NCBI RefSeq assembly: GCF_000518265.1
Contig: NZ_KI912410.1
Span: forward strand, 786,774 to 850,773
DNA from: Actinomadura oligospora ATCC 43269
GTDB lineage: Bacteria; Actinomycetota; Actinomycetes; Streptosporangiales; Streptosporangiaceae
DNA: 64,000 bases
Direction: 5' to 3'
Shown here in pieces: positions 7,326-17,630 of this stretch (its first letter is position 1; each line of letters opens with the position of its first letter). The translations under genes were made by a program, and so were the position numbers. The notes beneath the pieces were generated by a model. That model did no database searches. It was not told where the DNA came from and saw nothing but the letters and a program-made list of their open reading frames with translations.

Positions 7326-8711
7326 GTGAGCAGAACCGTCCTCGCGGACCGCCGGGCCGCCCTCTGGAACGCGCTCTGGCGCGTGACGCCGGACCCGCCG
7401 TCGCGCACGTCCCGCTGGGCCGTCATGGCGGACGCGGTGCTGGCCGTCCTGCTGGCCGTGGGCGCGCTGGGCGTCGTGATGGACGTGTCCGACGATGGTC
7501 CGCACCCGTTTCCTCCGGGGGACCAGTACCCCCCGGACCCGAGCGACCCGCCGGACGTCCCGGACGAACCTGACGCGCCGGATGTTCCGGGTGCACCGCT
7601 CGCACCACCCCCACCGCCCGAACCGCACTACGGGCCGGGCGTGCACGTCCCGGGCATGCGCGGGCTGGACCCCGCGCACACCACGCTCCATGGCCTGTCG
7701 GTGTGGTGGCACATCGCGCTGGCGCTCCTGATCGCCCTGCCGATCGCCGTCCGCCGCCGGTACCCGCTCGGCGCGCTGTGGACGGTGTCCGTCGCGGCGG
7801 TGCTGTTCCACAAGGGCGTCTACCTGAATCCGACCTTCACGTTCGCGGCCCTGGTCATCGCCGCCTACAGCGCCGTCGTCTACAGCCCGCACCAGCGGCT
7901 CGCGATCGGGACGGCCGTCGTGGACGTCCTGGCGGTCGTCCTCTTCCGCCACTCGCTGGTGCCCCAGATGAACCCGAGCCTGCTCGGCTTCCTGCTGCTG
8001 ATCCCGGTCGGGCTCGGCGCGAACGCGATCCACACCTGGCAGCAGCGCGTCCGCGCGCTGGAGGCGAGGCAGGAGGAGGCCACCCGCCGCGCCGTCGAAC
8101 GGGAACGATCGCGCATCGCCCAGGAACTGCACGACGTCGTGACCCACAATGTGAGCGTGATGGTGGTTCAGGCGGGTGCGGCCCGCATGGTCCTGCGGGA
8201 CGAACCGGACCGCGCCGAGGCGGCGATGCGGGCCGTCGAGTCCGGCGGGCGCGCGGCGATGACCGAGCTCCGGCACGTCATGAACCTGCTGACCATGGAC
8301 GGCGAGCCCGAGGAGGCCGATCTCGCGCCGCGTCCCGGCCTCGCCCAGGTCCCGGCCCTCGCCGAGCGCGTCCGCGCGACCGGCGTGAAGGTCGACCTGA
8401 TCGTCAGTGGCGAACCGTCCGACCTGCCCGAAGGGATGGACCTGGCCGCGTACCGGGTCGTCCAGGAGGCGCTCACCAACACGCTCAAGCACGCCGCCGG
8501 AGCCCGCGTCGGCATCGTCGTCGCCCACACTCCGGGCGAGCTGACCGTCGAGGTCACCGACACCGGCGGCGGCGCCACGTCCCACTCCGGGAACGGACGC
8601 GGCCTGCTCGGCCTGCGCGAACGCGTCGCCGTCTTCGGCGGAGTCCTGGAGCACGGGCCCACGCCGTCCGGCGGCTACCGCGTCCACGCCACGTTCCCGG
8701 CGGCGCGATGA
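7326..8711 (+). CDS. Sensor histidine kinase, HisKA_3 (NarX/DesK-like)
   Basis: A 461-residue kinase. A transmembrane helix (about residues 35-55) is followed by a Pro/Asp-rich extracellular segment (about 57-118), then about four more helices to residue 235, a short coiled coil and the phosphoacceptor region RSRIAQELHDVVTHNVSVMV. The ATPase domain has the N-box ALTNTLKHA and the glycine box GNGRGLLGLRERV. The GTG at 7326 is preceded by CATAGT (7314-7319), 6 nt upstream, consistent with a leaderless start. An ATG at 7290 is possible but its purine tract abuts it. It overlaps the response regulator by 4 nt. Confidence 0.92.
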   Translation: MSRTVLADRRAALWNALWRVTPDPPSRTSRWAVMADAVLAVLLAVGALGVVMDVSDDGPHPFPPGDQYPPDPSDPPDVPDEPDAPDVPGAPLAPPPPPEPHYGPGVHVPGMRGLDPAHTTLHGLSVWWHIALALLIALPIAVRRRYPLGALWTVSVAAVLFHKGVYLNPTFTFAALVIAAYSAVVYSPHQRLAIGTAVVDVLAVVLFRHSLVPQMNPSLLGFLLLIPVGLGANAIHTWQQRVRALEARQEEATRRAVERERSRIAQELHDVVTHNVSVMVVQAGAARMVLRDEPDRAEAAMRAVESGGRAAMTELRHVMNLLTMDGEPEEADLAPRPGLAQVPALAERVRATGVKVDLIVSGEPSDLPEGMDLAAYRVVQEALTNTLKHAAGARVGIVVAHTPGELTVEVTDTGGGATSHSGNGRGLLGLRERVAVFGGVLEHGPTPSGGYRVHATFPAAR

Positions 8712-9382
8712 CCGCGCCGCGCGTGGTGATCGCCGACGACCAGGCCCTCGTCCGCACCGGCTTCGGCATGATCCTCACCGCCGCCGGGATCGACGTGGTC
8801 GCCGAGGTCGAGGACGGCGCCCGCGCGGTCGAGGCCGTCCGCGCGCTGCGGCCCGACGTCGTCCTGATGGACATCCAGATGCCCGGACTGGACGGCCTGA
8901 CCGCCACCCGCCGCATCCTGTCGGCGGGCACCCCGTCCCGGGTGATCATGCTGACGACCTTCGACCTCGACCGCTACGTCTACGCCGCCCTCGCCGCGGG
9001 CGCCAGCGGCTTCCTCCTGAAGGACGTCTCGCCCGAGCACCTCGCCGCCGCCGTCCGGCTCGTCCGCACCGGGGACGCCCTCCTCGCGCCGTCCATCACC
9101 CGCCGCCTGGTCGAACGCTTCGCCACCCGCGCCGACGCCGCCGAGCCCGCCACCGCCCTGCACCGCGACCTGACCCCGCTGACCACCCGCGAACTCGAGG
9201 TCCTCCGCCTCCTCGCCCGTGGCCGCACCAACGCCGAACTCGCCGCCCACCTGCACCTGAGCGAGGCCACCGTGAAGACCCACGTCGCCCGCATCCTGTC
9301 CAAACTCGACCTCCGCGACCGGGCCCAGGCCATCATCGTCGCCTACGAGACCGGCCTCATCACCCCAGGCCATTCGGGGTGA
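8708..9382 (+). CDS. NarL/LuxR family response regulator
   Basis: A 224-residue regulator. The receiver domain (residues 1-120) has the acidic pair DD near residue 10, phosphoacceptor aspartate in VVLMDIQMPG and lysine in FLLKD. The C-terminal LuxR helix-turn-helix contains LTTRELEVLRLLARG and SEATVKTHVARILSKL. The ATG overlaps the kinase stop (ATGA), so this is a cognate pair. The likely target is the divergent ABC exporter at 4057-7127. Confidence 0.95.
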   Translation: MTAPRVVIADDQALVRTGFGMILTAAGIDVVAEVEDGARAVEAVRALRPDVVLMDIQMPGLDGLTATRRILSAGTPSRVIMLTTFDLDRYVYAALAAGASGFLLKDVSPEHLAAAVRLVRTGDALLAPSITRRLVERFATRADAAEPATALHRDLTPLTTRELEVLRLLARGRTNAELAAHLHLSEATVKTHVARILSKLDLRDRAQAIIVAYETGLITPGHSG

Positions 9383-9403
9383 GTGTGGATCTACGATCGG
9401 CGG

Positions 9404-9805
9404 ATGCGGATTGACCTGGTGGCGCTGGTGGTCGAGGAGTACGACCCGGCGATCGAGTTCTTTGTCGGAGTACTCGGGTTCGAGCTGGTGGAGGACTCTC
9501 CGGCCCTCACGAACGACGGGCGGGCCAAGCGGTGGGTGGTGGTGCGTCCGGCGGGAGGCGGGACGGGGTTGCTGCTCGCGCGGGCGGACGGGGAGCGGCA
9601 GGAGGCCGCAGTTGGTGACCAGGTCGCGGGACGGGTCGGGTTCTTCCTGAACGTGGACGACTTCGACGCGAAGTACGAGCAGATGGTCGCGGCGGGAGTG
9701 CGGTTCGTCACCGAGCCCCGGGACGAGCCGTACGGACGGGTCGCGGTGTTCCTCGACATCGCCGGGAACCGCTGGGACCTGCTCGGGAAGGCGGACGGAT
9801 CCTGA
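9404..9805 (+). CDS. VOC superfamily (glyoxalase/bleomycin-resistance fold) protein
   Basis: A 133-residue single-module VOC protein with two beta-alpha-beta-beta-beta repeats, recognisable from VEEYDPAIEFFVGVLGFELVED at the N-terminus and AVFLDIAGNRWDLLGK at the C-terminus. Such proteins are metal-dependent isomerases, dioxygenases or drug-binding proteins, and the substrate cannot be deduced. The ATG at 9404 has TACGAT (9392-9397) 6 nt upstream and no ribosome-binding site, suggesting a leaderless mRNA. It is separated from the two-component operon by 21 bp but has its own promoter. Confidence 0.88.
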   Translation: MRIDLVALVVEEYDPAIEFFVGVLGFELVEDSPALTNDGRAKRWVVVRPAGGGTGLLLARADGERQEAAVGDQVAGRVGFFLNVDDFDAKYEQMVAAGVRFVTEPRDEPYGRVAVFLDIAGNRWDLLGKADGS

Positions 9806-9830
9806 GATCCGTCCGCCGCCCCCGAGGGCG

Positions 9831-10808
9831 TCAGCCGGTGCGGAGCAGGAGCTTGCCGACGGTGCCGCGCCCGGCGAGGTCGCGGTGGGCCTGGGGGGCG
9901 TCCTCGAGCGGGTACTCGGCGTGGACGCGCACAGAAAGGCGGCCCTGGGACGCCCAGCCGAGGACGTCGCCGTAGCGGGCGCGGAGCTCGGCCGGGTCGG
10001 CGACGAAGTCCCAGAGGGTGGGACGGGTGAACTTGACCGATCCCGCCGCGTTGAGGCGCATCGGGTCGACCGGCGGGACGGCGCCGCTCGACCCGCCGAA
10101 CAGGACGAACGTGCCACGGCGGCGCAGGGACGCGAGGGAGCCGTCGAAGGTGGCCTGCCCGACCCCGTCGTAGACGGCGTGGACGCCGAGGCCGCCGGTC
10201 AGGTCGCGGACGCGGGCGTCGAAGCCGTCGTAGCCGACCAGGACGTGGTCGGCCCCGGCCTCGCGGGAGATCTTCGCCTTCTCCTCCGTGGAGACCGTGG
10301 TGATGACGGTCGCGCCGAGGATCTTCGCGACCTGGGTCACCGCGAGGCCGGTGCCGCCCGCGCCCGCGTGGACCAGGACGGTCTCCCCGGCGGCGATGGG
10401 GTGCGACTCGGTCGTGAGGTAGTGCGCGGTCAGGCCCTGGAGGGGGAGCGCGGCGGCCTGCGCGTCGTCCACGTCGTCCGCGACGGGCAGCAGGCGCGCG
10501 GCCGGGGCGACGACGTGCCGCGCGTACGACCCTGCCACGCCCTCCCAGGCGACGCGGTCGCCGACCTCGACCGCTGTGACGCCGTCGCCGACCGCGACGA
10601 CGCGTCCGGAGCCCTCGTTGCCCGGCACGAACGGCGTCTCCATCGTGTAGCGGCCGTTGCGCTGGTAGATGTCGATGAAGTTGACCCCGGCGTAGGCGAC
10701 CTCGACGAGCGCCTCACCCGCCCCGACCTCGGACGGCACGTCCACCTGTTCCGGCCGCATCACCTCGGGCCCGCCCTGCTCCCGGATCACGATCGCCGTC
10801 GACTGCAT
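9831..10808 (-). CDS. NADPH:quinone oxidoreductase, zeta-crystallin type
   Basis: A 325-residue MDR-superfamily enzyme that lacks the catalytic-zinc ligands, predicted to reduce quinones with NADPH. The N-terminal GroES-like domain contains YAGVNFIDIYQRNGRY, diagnostic of quinone reductases. The Rossmann motif AGAGGTGLAVTQVAK is at about residues 147-161, and the cofactor-lid pattern VYDGVGQATFDGSL follows. AAGGAG precedes the ATG at 10808. Monocistronic; it ends 25 bp from the convergent VOC gene. Confidence 0.92.
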   Translation of the reverse strand: MQSTAIVIREQGGPEVMRPEQVDVPSEVGAGEALVEVAYAGVNFIDIYQRNGRYTMETPFVPGNEGSGRVVAVGDGVTAVEVGDRVAWEGVAGSYARHVVAPAARLLPVADDVDDAQAAALPLQGLTAHYLTTESHPIAAGETVLVHAGAGGTGLAVTQVAKILGATVITTVSTEEKAKISREAGADHVLVGYDGFDARVRDLTGGLGVHAVYDGVGQATFDGSLASLRRRGTFVLFGGSSGAVPPVDPMRLNAAGSVKFTRPTLWDFVADPAELRARYGDVLGWASQGRLSVRVHAEYPLEDAPQAHRDLAGRGTVGKLLLRTG

Positions 10809-10864
10809 AGGTGACTCCTTGTCCTCGGTGTTCCCCTCACCGGCCAACCCGCGGTGGCTCTCAA

Positions 10865-11527
10865 TCATTCCGATCGGGAAAGTCGGCGTGCCACGGTCTC
10901 ACGGGTGTCCGCCGGGAGCGCGTCTCCGGCGTCCTGGAGGCGGGGGAGGAGTTCGGGTTCGAGGGTGAGGGCGCGGAAGACCAGGCCGATGCTCACCTCG
11001 TGGGACGGACGGTCGACGACGGTGATCTCGTCGCCCTTCGCGATGTCGCCGGGCTCGACGACGCGGAAGTACGTGCCGGGCAGGGCGCGGGCGGTGAAGG
11101 TCTTGATCCATCCGGGCTCGTCCATCCAGCCCGCGAACGTCCGGCACGGGATGCGCGGCGCGGACACCTCCAGCAGGACGTCGCGGCCGACGCGCCAGCG
11201 CTCGCCGATGAGCGCTGCGTTGACGTCCACACCGGACGTGGTGAGGTTCTCGCCGAACGAGCCGCTGGGGATGTCGCGGCCGAGTTCGGCGCCCCACGCG
11301 TCCAGGTCCTCGCGCGCGTACGCGTAGACGGCCTGGTCGTCGCCGCCGTGGTGGCGCAGGTCGTAGACGCGGTCGCCCGCGAGTCCGACCGCGCCGGTGC
11401 CACGCGGTCCGGGGGCCTCGACGCGGATGGGCCCGTCCACCGGACGCTTGTCGATTCCGGTCCCGGAATAGCTCTGCCACGGGTTGTCGCGCCGGTGCCC
11501 GATGTTCAGTGAGAGGAGGAACGCCAT
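10865..11527 (-). CDS. MOSC domain protein (YiiM-like)
   Basis: A 220-residue MOSC-fold protein related to YiiM and the molybdenum-cofactor sulfurase C-terminus. Visible are the N-terminal MAFLLSLNIG strand, GLAGDRVYDLRHHGG, the GSFGENLTTSG loop and the conserved cysteine in SAPRIPCRTFAGW. Such proteins handle sulfur or metal-sulfur transfer on the molybdenum cofactor or reduce N-hydroxylated compounds. A -10 hexamer TACTCT (complement of 11534-11539) lies 6 nt before the ATG, so the mRNA is probably leaderless. Divergent from a lipase gene 45 bp away. A molybdenum enzyme is encoded at 56-59.5 kb, with no shown link. Confidence 0.9.
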   Translation of the reverse strand: MAFLLSLNIGHRRDNPWQSYSGTGIDKRPVDGPIRVEAPGPRGTGAVGLAGDRVYDLRHHGGDDQAVYAYAREDLDAWGAELGRDIPSGSFGENLTTSGVDVNAALIGERWRVGRDVLLEVSAPRIPCRTFAGWMDEPGWIKTFTARALPGTYFRVVEPGDIAKGDEITVVDRPSHEVSIGLVFRALTLEPELLPRLQDAGDALPADTRETVARRLSRSE

Positions 11528-11572
11528 GGCATGAGAGTAGAGGGCCCTCTTCGGGCGGGTATATCTGGACGT

Positions 11573-12388
11573 GTGTGGTGGCTCGCCGGACTCAGCCCGC
11601 GACGGCGCTGGTACGTCGGCGGGATGTCGGCGCTCGTCGCGGTGATCGTCCTCGTGGTGGCCGGACGGTTCGCCCTCGCCCGTGCCGGACGCGACGCGGG
11701 CCCCGCCGCCGACCAGTCCACGCCCGGCCCGGTCGTGCTCGTCCCCGGCTACGGCGGCGGGACGGACGGCCTGGCCGTCCTCGCGCGGCGGTTCGAACGC
11801 CTCGGCCGCCGCGCCGTGATCGTCCTCCCGCCCGGCAACGGCACCGGTGACCTGCGAAAACAGGCCGACTCGCTGGACCGGAGGGTGAACGCGTTGCTGC
11901 GTGGCGGCGCGCCCTCGGTGGACGTCGTCGGCTACTCGGCGGGCGGCGTCGTGACGCGGCTGTGGGCGCGTGACCACAACGGCGCGCACAAGGCCCGCCG
12001 GATCGTCACGCTCGGCTCCCCGCACCAGGGCGCGGACGTCTCGGCGGCGGGCGCGGCGCTGTCGCCGGGGGCCTGTCCGACGGCGTGCCAGCAGCTCGTC
12101 CCGGACAGCCCGCTGCTGCGCGGCCTCGGCGACCGCGTCGGCGACAGTCCCGAGTGGATGTCGGTGTGGACGACCCGCGACCAGGTCGTCACGCCTCCCG
12201 AGTCCGCCCGGCTGGACGGCGCGATCAACGTCGTCCTGCAGGAGATCTGCCCGGACGTCCGGACCGGCCACGACGCCCTGCCGTCCGACCCGCTCGTGGG
12301 CGGCCTCGTCCTGCGGGCCCTCGGCAGCGACCTGATGACGACCCCGGCGCCGTCGGACTGCGCGTCCCTGCGCGCGGACGGCTCGTGA
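11573..12388 (+). CDS. Membrane-anchored or secreted lipase/alpha-beta hydrolase
   Basis: A 271-residue protein with an N-terminal hydrophobic helix (about residues 14-34), an uncleaved anchor or signal peptide, followed by a lipase class 2-like alpha/beta-hydrolase domain. PVVLVPGYGG is the oxyanion region, and the nucleophile elbow GYSAGG supplies the catalytic serine. An Asp and a late His (SGD/TGHDALP) complete a plausible triad. TATATC lies 7 nt before the GTG at 11573. An ATG at 11531 would overlap the divergent MOSC promoter. Likely an extracytoplasmic esterase or lipase; substrate unknown. Confidence 0.82.
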   Translation: MWWLAGLSPRRRWYVGGMSALVAVIVLVVAGRFALARAGRDAGPAADQSTPGPVVLVPGYGGGTDGLAVLARRFERLGRRAVIVLPPGNGTGDLRKQADSLDRRVNALLRGGAPSVDVVGYSAGGVVTRLWARDHNGAHKARRIVTLGSPHQGADVSAAGAALSPGACPTACQQLVPDSPLLRGLGDRVGDSPEWMSVWTTRDQVVTPPESARLDGAINVVLQEICPDVRTGHDALPSDPLVGGLVLRALGSDLMTTPAPSDCASLRADGS

Positions 12389-12409
12389 CCTCCCCAGGGG
12401 GGCGCCCGG

Positions 12410-13236
12410 TCAGTTCGTGATGTCGCGGGTGGCGAAGTTGGCCCAGGCGGCGGCGAGGAAGACCGCCACGTAGACCGCCTGGAGCGCGAGCCCGCGCTGG
12501 ATGTCGTGCCACAGGACCGGGGCGCGGAAGAAGTCGATCCAGGCGAGCCAGTAGCGCGTCGGCAGGTACGGGTGGACGGCCGCCGCCGCGTCCAGCGAGA
12601 CGAGGATCTGGCTGGTCACGAGCGCGGCGAGCGCGCCCAGGGCCGCGCCGAGCGCCGAGTCGGTCACCGTCGACAGGAACAGCGCGATCGCGCCGACGCC
12701 GAGCATCGACACACCGACGTAGAGCATCGCGCAGGCCAGGCGCAGCAGCACCTGCGGGGTGGTCAGGCCCGTCCCGGACATCGAGGTCACCAGGCTCGCG
12801 CCCGTCACCGCCGAGGCGGGCTTCGCGCCGAACACCGCGATGCCGATCGCGTACGAGCTGAGCGTCACGGCGACGACCGCGAGCAGCACGAACCCGACGA
12901 GCGCGGCGAGCTTGGCGACCAGCAGGCGCGTCCGGCCGACGGGACGGAGCAGCAGGTAGCGCAGCATCCCCGAGCCCGCCTCGCCCGCGACCGAGTCCCC
13001 GCCGACCACCGCGACCGACACGGGCAGGAACAGCGGCAGCACCATCGCGAGCGCCGCCGCCGGGTACAGCGTCCCGTTCGAGAGGACCGCCGACAGGAAC
13101 GCGGGGCCCTGCCCGGCGGGCGGCGCGACCTTGGTGACGCCGAGGAACGCGGCGACGAGCCCGGGCAGCCCGCACAGCAGCATCAGCGACACCCACGTCC
13201 GGGGCCGCCGCAGCATCTTCACCAGCTCGGTCCGGA

Positions 13237-13240
<4 letters not shown>
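12410..13240 (-). CDS. ABC-2 type transporter permease
   Basis: A 276-residue ABC-2 family membrane protein with six predicted helices, starting with the cytoplasmic IRTELVKMLRRPRTW segment typical of this class, and containing GDSVAGEAGSGMLRYLLLRPVGR, the loop that contacts the ATPase. The GTG at 13240 overlaps the upstream ATPase stop by 4 nt. It is the last of three coupled genes. Substrate not identifiable. Confidence 0.9.
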
Positions 13241-14216
<976 letters not shown>

Positions 14217-14220
<4 letters not shown>

Positions 14221-15338
14221 GACGCGAGCTCCGCGGCCGCGGTCTTCAGCACCTCCGGCCGGACGGCCCCGACCAGCAGGAACGTCGTTCCCACGTCCGC
14301 GTGGAACAGCATCGCGTTCAGCAGCGGCGTCGTCAGCATCAGGTACTCGCCGCCGCGTCCCGCCGTTGGCCGCAGCGGTACGGCGTCCGCGCCCGCCTCC
14401 TGCGCCGCGCCGACCAGCCGCTGCCCGTACCGGGGCGGCAGCGGCGCGACGGCGAGCGACGCGAACCCGCCCGTGTAGCCGCGGATGCTCGCGACCGACG
14501 CCGTCCCGGGCATGGCCTCGCGTCCGGCGAGCCGGTCCGGCAGGCGCAGATTCGTGAACGTGACCAGCCGCGACAGCAGGTCCGGCGCGTCGACCGTGCC
14601 GCGCATGAGCCCGCGGGCCGGACGCGGCGCGACGTCCGACGTCGCCGGGCGTTTCGCCGTGAACTCCAGGAACCGGGTCGTCAGCGCGGGACGCGCCGCC
14701 CCGCGCGACACCACGTCCACCTCCAGCGGAACCCCCGTGGACGGGTCGCTCCACACGTCCACCGCTCCGATCGTCGTGTCCTGGTCGGACGTGGTGATGC
14801 GCAGGCCGTCGGCGGACCCTCCGGCGATGCGACGAGGCTTCAGCGCCGTCACCTTGTCCCGCGCGCGCACGAGCTTGAGCAGGCGGCGCGCCAGCGAGGG
14901 CGGAGTCAGATCGGCCGCATTGGGCAGCCGCACCACGGGACGTCCGGCTATGCGGGTGAGCTGGTTCCGCTCGTAATCCCAGACGTCGAGTCCGTCGGCG
15001 TTGGCGAGGTAGTCGCGCTCGCCCGTCATGGACAATTCGGCCACGCGCCAGCGATGCGTCCCGTCGTACCAGCTGCGCATCCGGGACGTCCCGTGCAGCG
15101 CTCCGGTCGCGTCGTCCAATCCGGGAAGGTTCGGAAGGCCGAGCGACCCGGTGACCTCTATGAGCCCCTCGTGCGCGCGCGTCCCGGAACCGAGCGCGCG
15201 CTGTATCTGCTCCGCAGGATCCCGTCCGGACGACGACGCGGGGTAGGCGGCGAGCGCGACCGGCGTGGCGCAGAGCGCGGCCACGAACGCCACCACCACC
15301 GCCCAGCGACGCCGGGCATCGCGACGCACCACGCTCAC
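14217..15338 (-). CDS. LolA/RseB-like periplasmic lipid- or lipoprotein-binding protein
   Basis: A 373-residue secreted or anchored protein with an N-terminal signal segment (about residues 12-32, WAVVVAFVAALCATPVALA). The body resembles the LolA/RseB open beta-barrel fold, with strand-loop patterns GLDVWDYERNQLTRI and VDVWSDPSTGVPLEVDVV typical of MucB/RseB-like actinobacterial proteins. No lipobox cysteine is clear. It is first in a three-gene operon with an ABC-2 exporter, so it may deliver or sense the transported lipid. The GTG at 15338 has TACGCT (complement of 15346-15351) 7 nt upstream, a leaderless promoter. Family assignment is moderate. Confidence 0.72.
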
Positions 15339-15420
15339 CTCAGTGAGCGTACGCGGCACACCCCGGTTTGCGTCAGTTCGTCCCTGGCGCCACCCGCCGC
15401 CGGACGGCCACCGCAAGAAA

Positions 15421-15837
15421 TCAGAAGTTGATGGTCCCGCTGTTGGACTCGATCTGGATGACCTTCTGCGCCTGGCCGTAGAAGTTGTTGGACGAACCCG
15501 GGCGCGCCTGGGCGCGCACGGCCGCGCGCAGTTCCTCCAGCTCGCGCCAGAACTCCTGGTTCACGTCCATCGCCTGCCTGATCAGCGCCTCCAGCGCCTC
15601 GGCCTCCCGCCGCACCTCCGGGTCGGCCTCGGCGGCCCGCCGGATGACGCCCTCCAGGGCCAGCGCCTTTCCCGGCCCGTCCGGCGCCTGCTCGGCCTTC
15701 ACGAGCTCCTCGTCGTCCTTGAACCGACCCCGGATCAGCGCCCACAGCTGCTTGGTCCCGCTCCGGACGGGGTCGCCCGCCAGCTCGACGGCCTTCCCCG
15801 TCGCGGCGGTCAGAACGGCGATCGTGATCGGATCCAT
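15421..15837 (-). CDS. Small helical protein with putative amyloid-signalling C-terminus
   Basis: A 138-residue protein. An N-terminal hydrophobic/helical segment (DPITIAVLTAATGKAVELAG) is followed by charged, coiled-coil-like helices (about residues 40-108) and a short C-terminal motif NNFYG...KVIQIE...GTINF (about 116-138). That tail matches the general pattern of bacterial amyloid signalling sequences (BASS/RHIM-like, N-x-F-x-G then V/I-Q-[AI] then G-x-I-x-F), which pair effectors with NLR-type sensors. The resemblance is from memory of the motif. A GGGGAG ribosome-binding site precedes the ATG. It lies 118 bp downstream of the co-directional beta-helix gene. Catalytic function is not evident. 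Confidence 0.7.
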   Translation of the reverse strand: MDPITIAVLTAATGKAVELAGDPVRSGTKQLWALIRGRFKDDEELVKAEQAPDGPGKALALEGVIRRAAEADPEVRREAEALEALIRQAMDVNQEFWRELEELRAAVRAQARPGSSNNFYGQAQKVIQIESNSGTINF

Positions 15838-15955
15838 CAGGAGACTCCCCGGGCCGGGCTCGAACGGTCGTCAAGGCTGTGTCGTCAAGGTTGTGCCGTC
15901 AGGAGTGCGGCACTCCCATCATGCCCGTCCCCGGCCCGCCGCGCCCCCGCCGAGT

Positions 15956-17428
15956 TCACTGCCGGTTCAGCGCCCGGCTCACGCCCGCGATCGTCGTGGA
16001 GGCGAGGGTCCACCCGGCCAGGATGAGCCCGTACGAGAGCCACTGGTAGCCGCCGCGCGGCGCGAACCGGTCCTCCTGGCCGAGGCTGATGATCGGCAGC
16101 AGCAGGTCCAGGGAGTAGGAGAACGCGTTGAACGGCGGATGCTCGTCCACCTTCAGCGGCGGCGGGTGATGCAGGGCGAACACCGTCGCGCCGATCGCCC
16201 ACAGCGCGGCCAGCCAGCCCGCCGCGCGCAGCGGACGGTACCCGTACCCGATCGTCCAGTCCTGGAGGTATCCCCAGACCCGGCCGTACCAGGGACGCGT
16301 CCGGCGGTAGTGGCGGTGCTTCGCGATCTGGACGTTCTGGGCGTTCCTCTCGTTTCCGATCCGGCGGTAGTACGCCGCGAGCTGCTCGTACGAGTGCGGC
16401 ACGTACCCGGCCCTGTCCCGCAGGAACACCTCGATGCGGGCACCCGCGGCCATCCGCGGCGTCAGCGAGGTGTAGCTCAGCCCGTCCAGGTACACCGACT
16501 CCGGCCACAGGTTCGGCGGCATGTTCAGCAGCCTGACGGACGTGCGGCGCAGGTTCACCAGGCCCTCGATCGAGGTGCCCTCACCCCCGAACCAGATCTC
16601 GCCGATCGTGCAGCCGCTCGCCCGCAGCGCCACATCGCCCGGATGCGACAACTTCGCGTGCCAGAGGCTGAGCTGTCCGCCGATCTTCGCGCCACGGAGG
16701 TTGATCCGTCCGTCAGCGCGCAGGTGCTTGGCCCGGACGTCGTTGGCGATCGTCGCCATCTCGCCGTCCAGGGCGGTGTGCCCCGGGTGGTCCAGGACGG
16801 CCTCGTCCAGGTTCAGCGTTCCGGCGATCCGCGCTCCGACCAGCGTGAACCGTCCGTGCACCTGGAGACCGGGCGCCCACAGGTCGTCCGTGAGCGTCGC
16901 GTGGTTGAGGTGAAGGGCGCTCTTGGCGTCGGTGTTGCCGGGCGTCCCGAGCCGTGCGCCGTTCATGAAGAGCGCGCCCGCGAAGTTCGCGCCGCCGAGC
17001 TCGATCGGGCCCGCGATGACACAGTCGGTGATCCGCAGGACGCCGGAAAGCTGGATCGTCGCCGCCTCCAGCCCGGGCAGGAACGACTTGCTCAGGTTCA
17101 CCTGCCGGAAGCGTCCGCCGTACAGGTTCGGGACGCGTTCGAAGTGGCATCCCCAGAGCCGGATGGCGTGCTCGACGGTCGCGTACCGGAGGTTCAGCGT
17201 TCCGACGATCCGCGCGCCGCTCACGCGCAGCGCAGGGATCTCACCGTCCTGGCTCGGGCCGTCCAGCAGGAGGGCGCGCAGGACCGACGCCCGGACGGTC
17301 CGCTCCCGTCCCCAGGACGCGCCGGACGACGCGTCCTCGTCGGGGGAGTCGCGGAAGTCGACCTCCTCGCCCCGCGCGAACGCCCGCCAGACCCGCCGCT
17401 CCGCCCGCGACAACTCGCTCCGCCGCAC
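15956..17428 (-). CDS. Membrane protein with pentapeptide-like beta-helix domain
   Basis: A 490-residue protein. Residues 60-320 are a repetitive right-handed beta-helix-like region (repeats such as GARIVGTLNLRYA, GARIAGTLNLDEA, GAKIGGQLSLWHA). About 90 residues of helical linker follow, then three C-terminal hydrophobic helices (about residues 400-485). Streptomyces homologues are often labelled membrane-associated oxidoreductase, but no redox motif is visible. The GTG at 17428 is chosen because AGGGG lies 5 nt upstream. It may form an ion-channel-like or scaffold protein; function unknown. It is followed by the small protein gene at 15421. Confidence 0.78.
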   Translation of the reverse strand: MRRSELSRAERRVWRAFARGEEVDFRDSPDEDASSGASWGRERTVRASVLRALLLDGPSQDGEIPALRVSGARIVGTLNLRYATVEHAIRLWGCHFERVPNLYGGRFRQVNLSKSFLPGLEAATIQLSGVLRITDCVIAGPIELGGANFAGALFMNGARLGTPGNTDAKSALHLNHATLTDDLWAPGLQVHGRFTLVGARIAGTLNLDEAVLDHPGHTALDGEMATIANDVRAKHLRADGRINLRGAKIGGQLSLWHAKLSHPGDVALRASGCTIGEIWFGGEGTSIEGLVNLRRTSVRLLNMPPNLWPESVYLDGLSYTSLTPRMAAGARIEVFLRDRAGYVPHSYEQLAAYYRRIGNERNAQNVQIAKHRHYRRTRPWYGRVWGYLQDWTIGYGYRPLRAAGWLAALWAIGATVFALHHPPPLKVDEHPPFNAFSYSLDLLLPIISLGQEDRFAPRGGYQWLSYGLILAGWTLASTTIAGVSRALNRQ

Positions 17429-17588
17429 GCCCACCCCTCCCACGGGGAACCGCCCTCTGTGACATGGACGGCATATCGGACGCGGACGTTCCACGCCACC
17501 GGATCTCCACGGGATCCCGGGGAACCCGGACAGACGAAAAGAATCCCGCGCCGCGTGGCGGGGATCCGGGGGAGTGGGACGGCCGTGT

Positions 17589-17624
17589 GCCCCGGGGCCG
17601 TCCGGCGTGGACGGGCCCCGGGGC
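17589..17624 (-). terminator. Strong GC hairpin terminator
   Basis: Arms 17589-17603 and 17609-17624 form a 15-bp stem with one bulged base and a 5-nt loop. It lies 6 bp beyond the stop of the 47-codon minus-strand gene. Confidence 0.65.
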
Positions 17625-17630
17625 GCCGCT

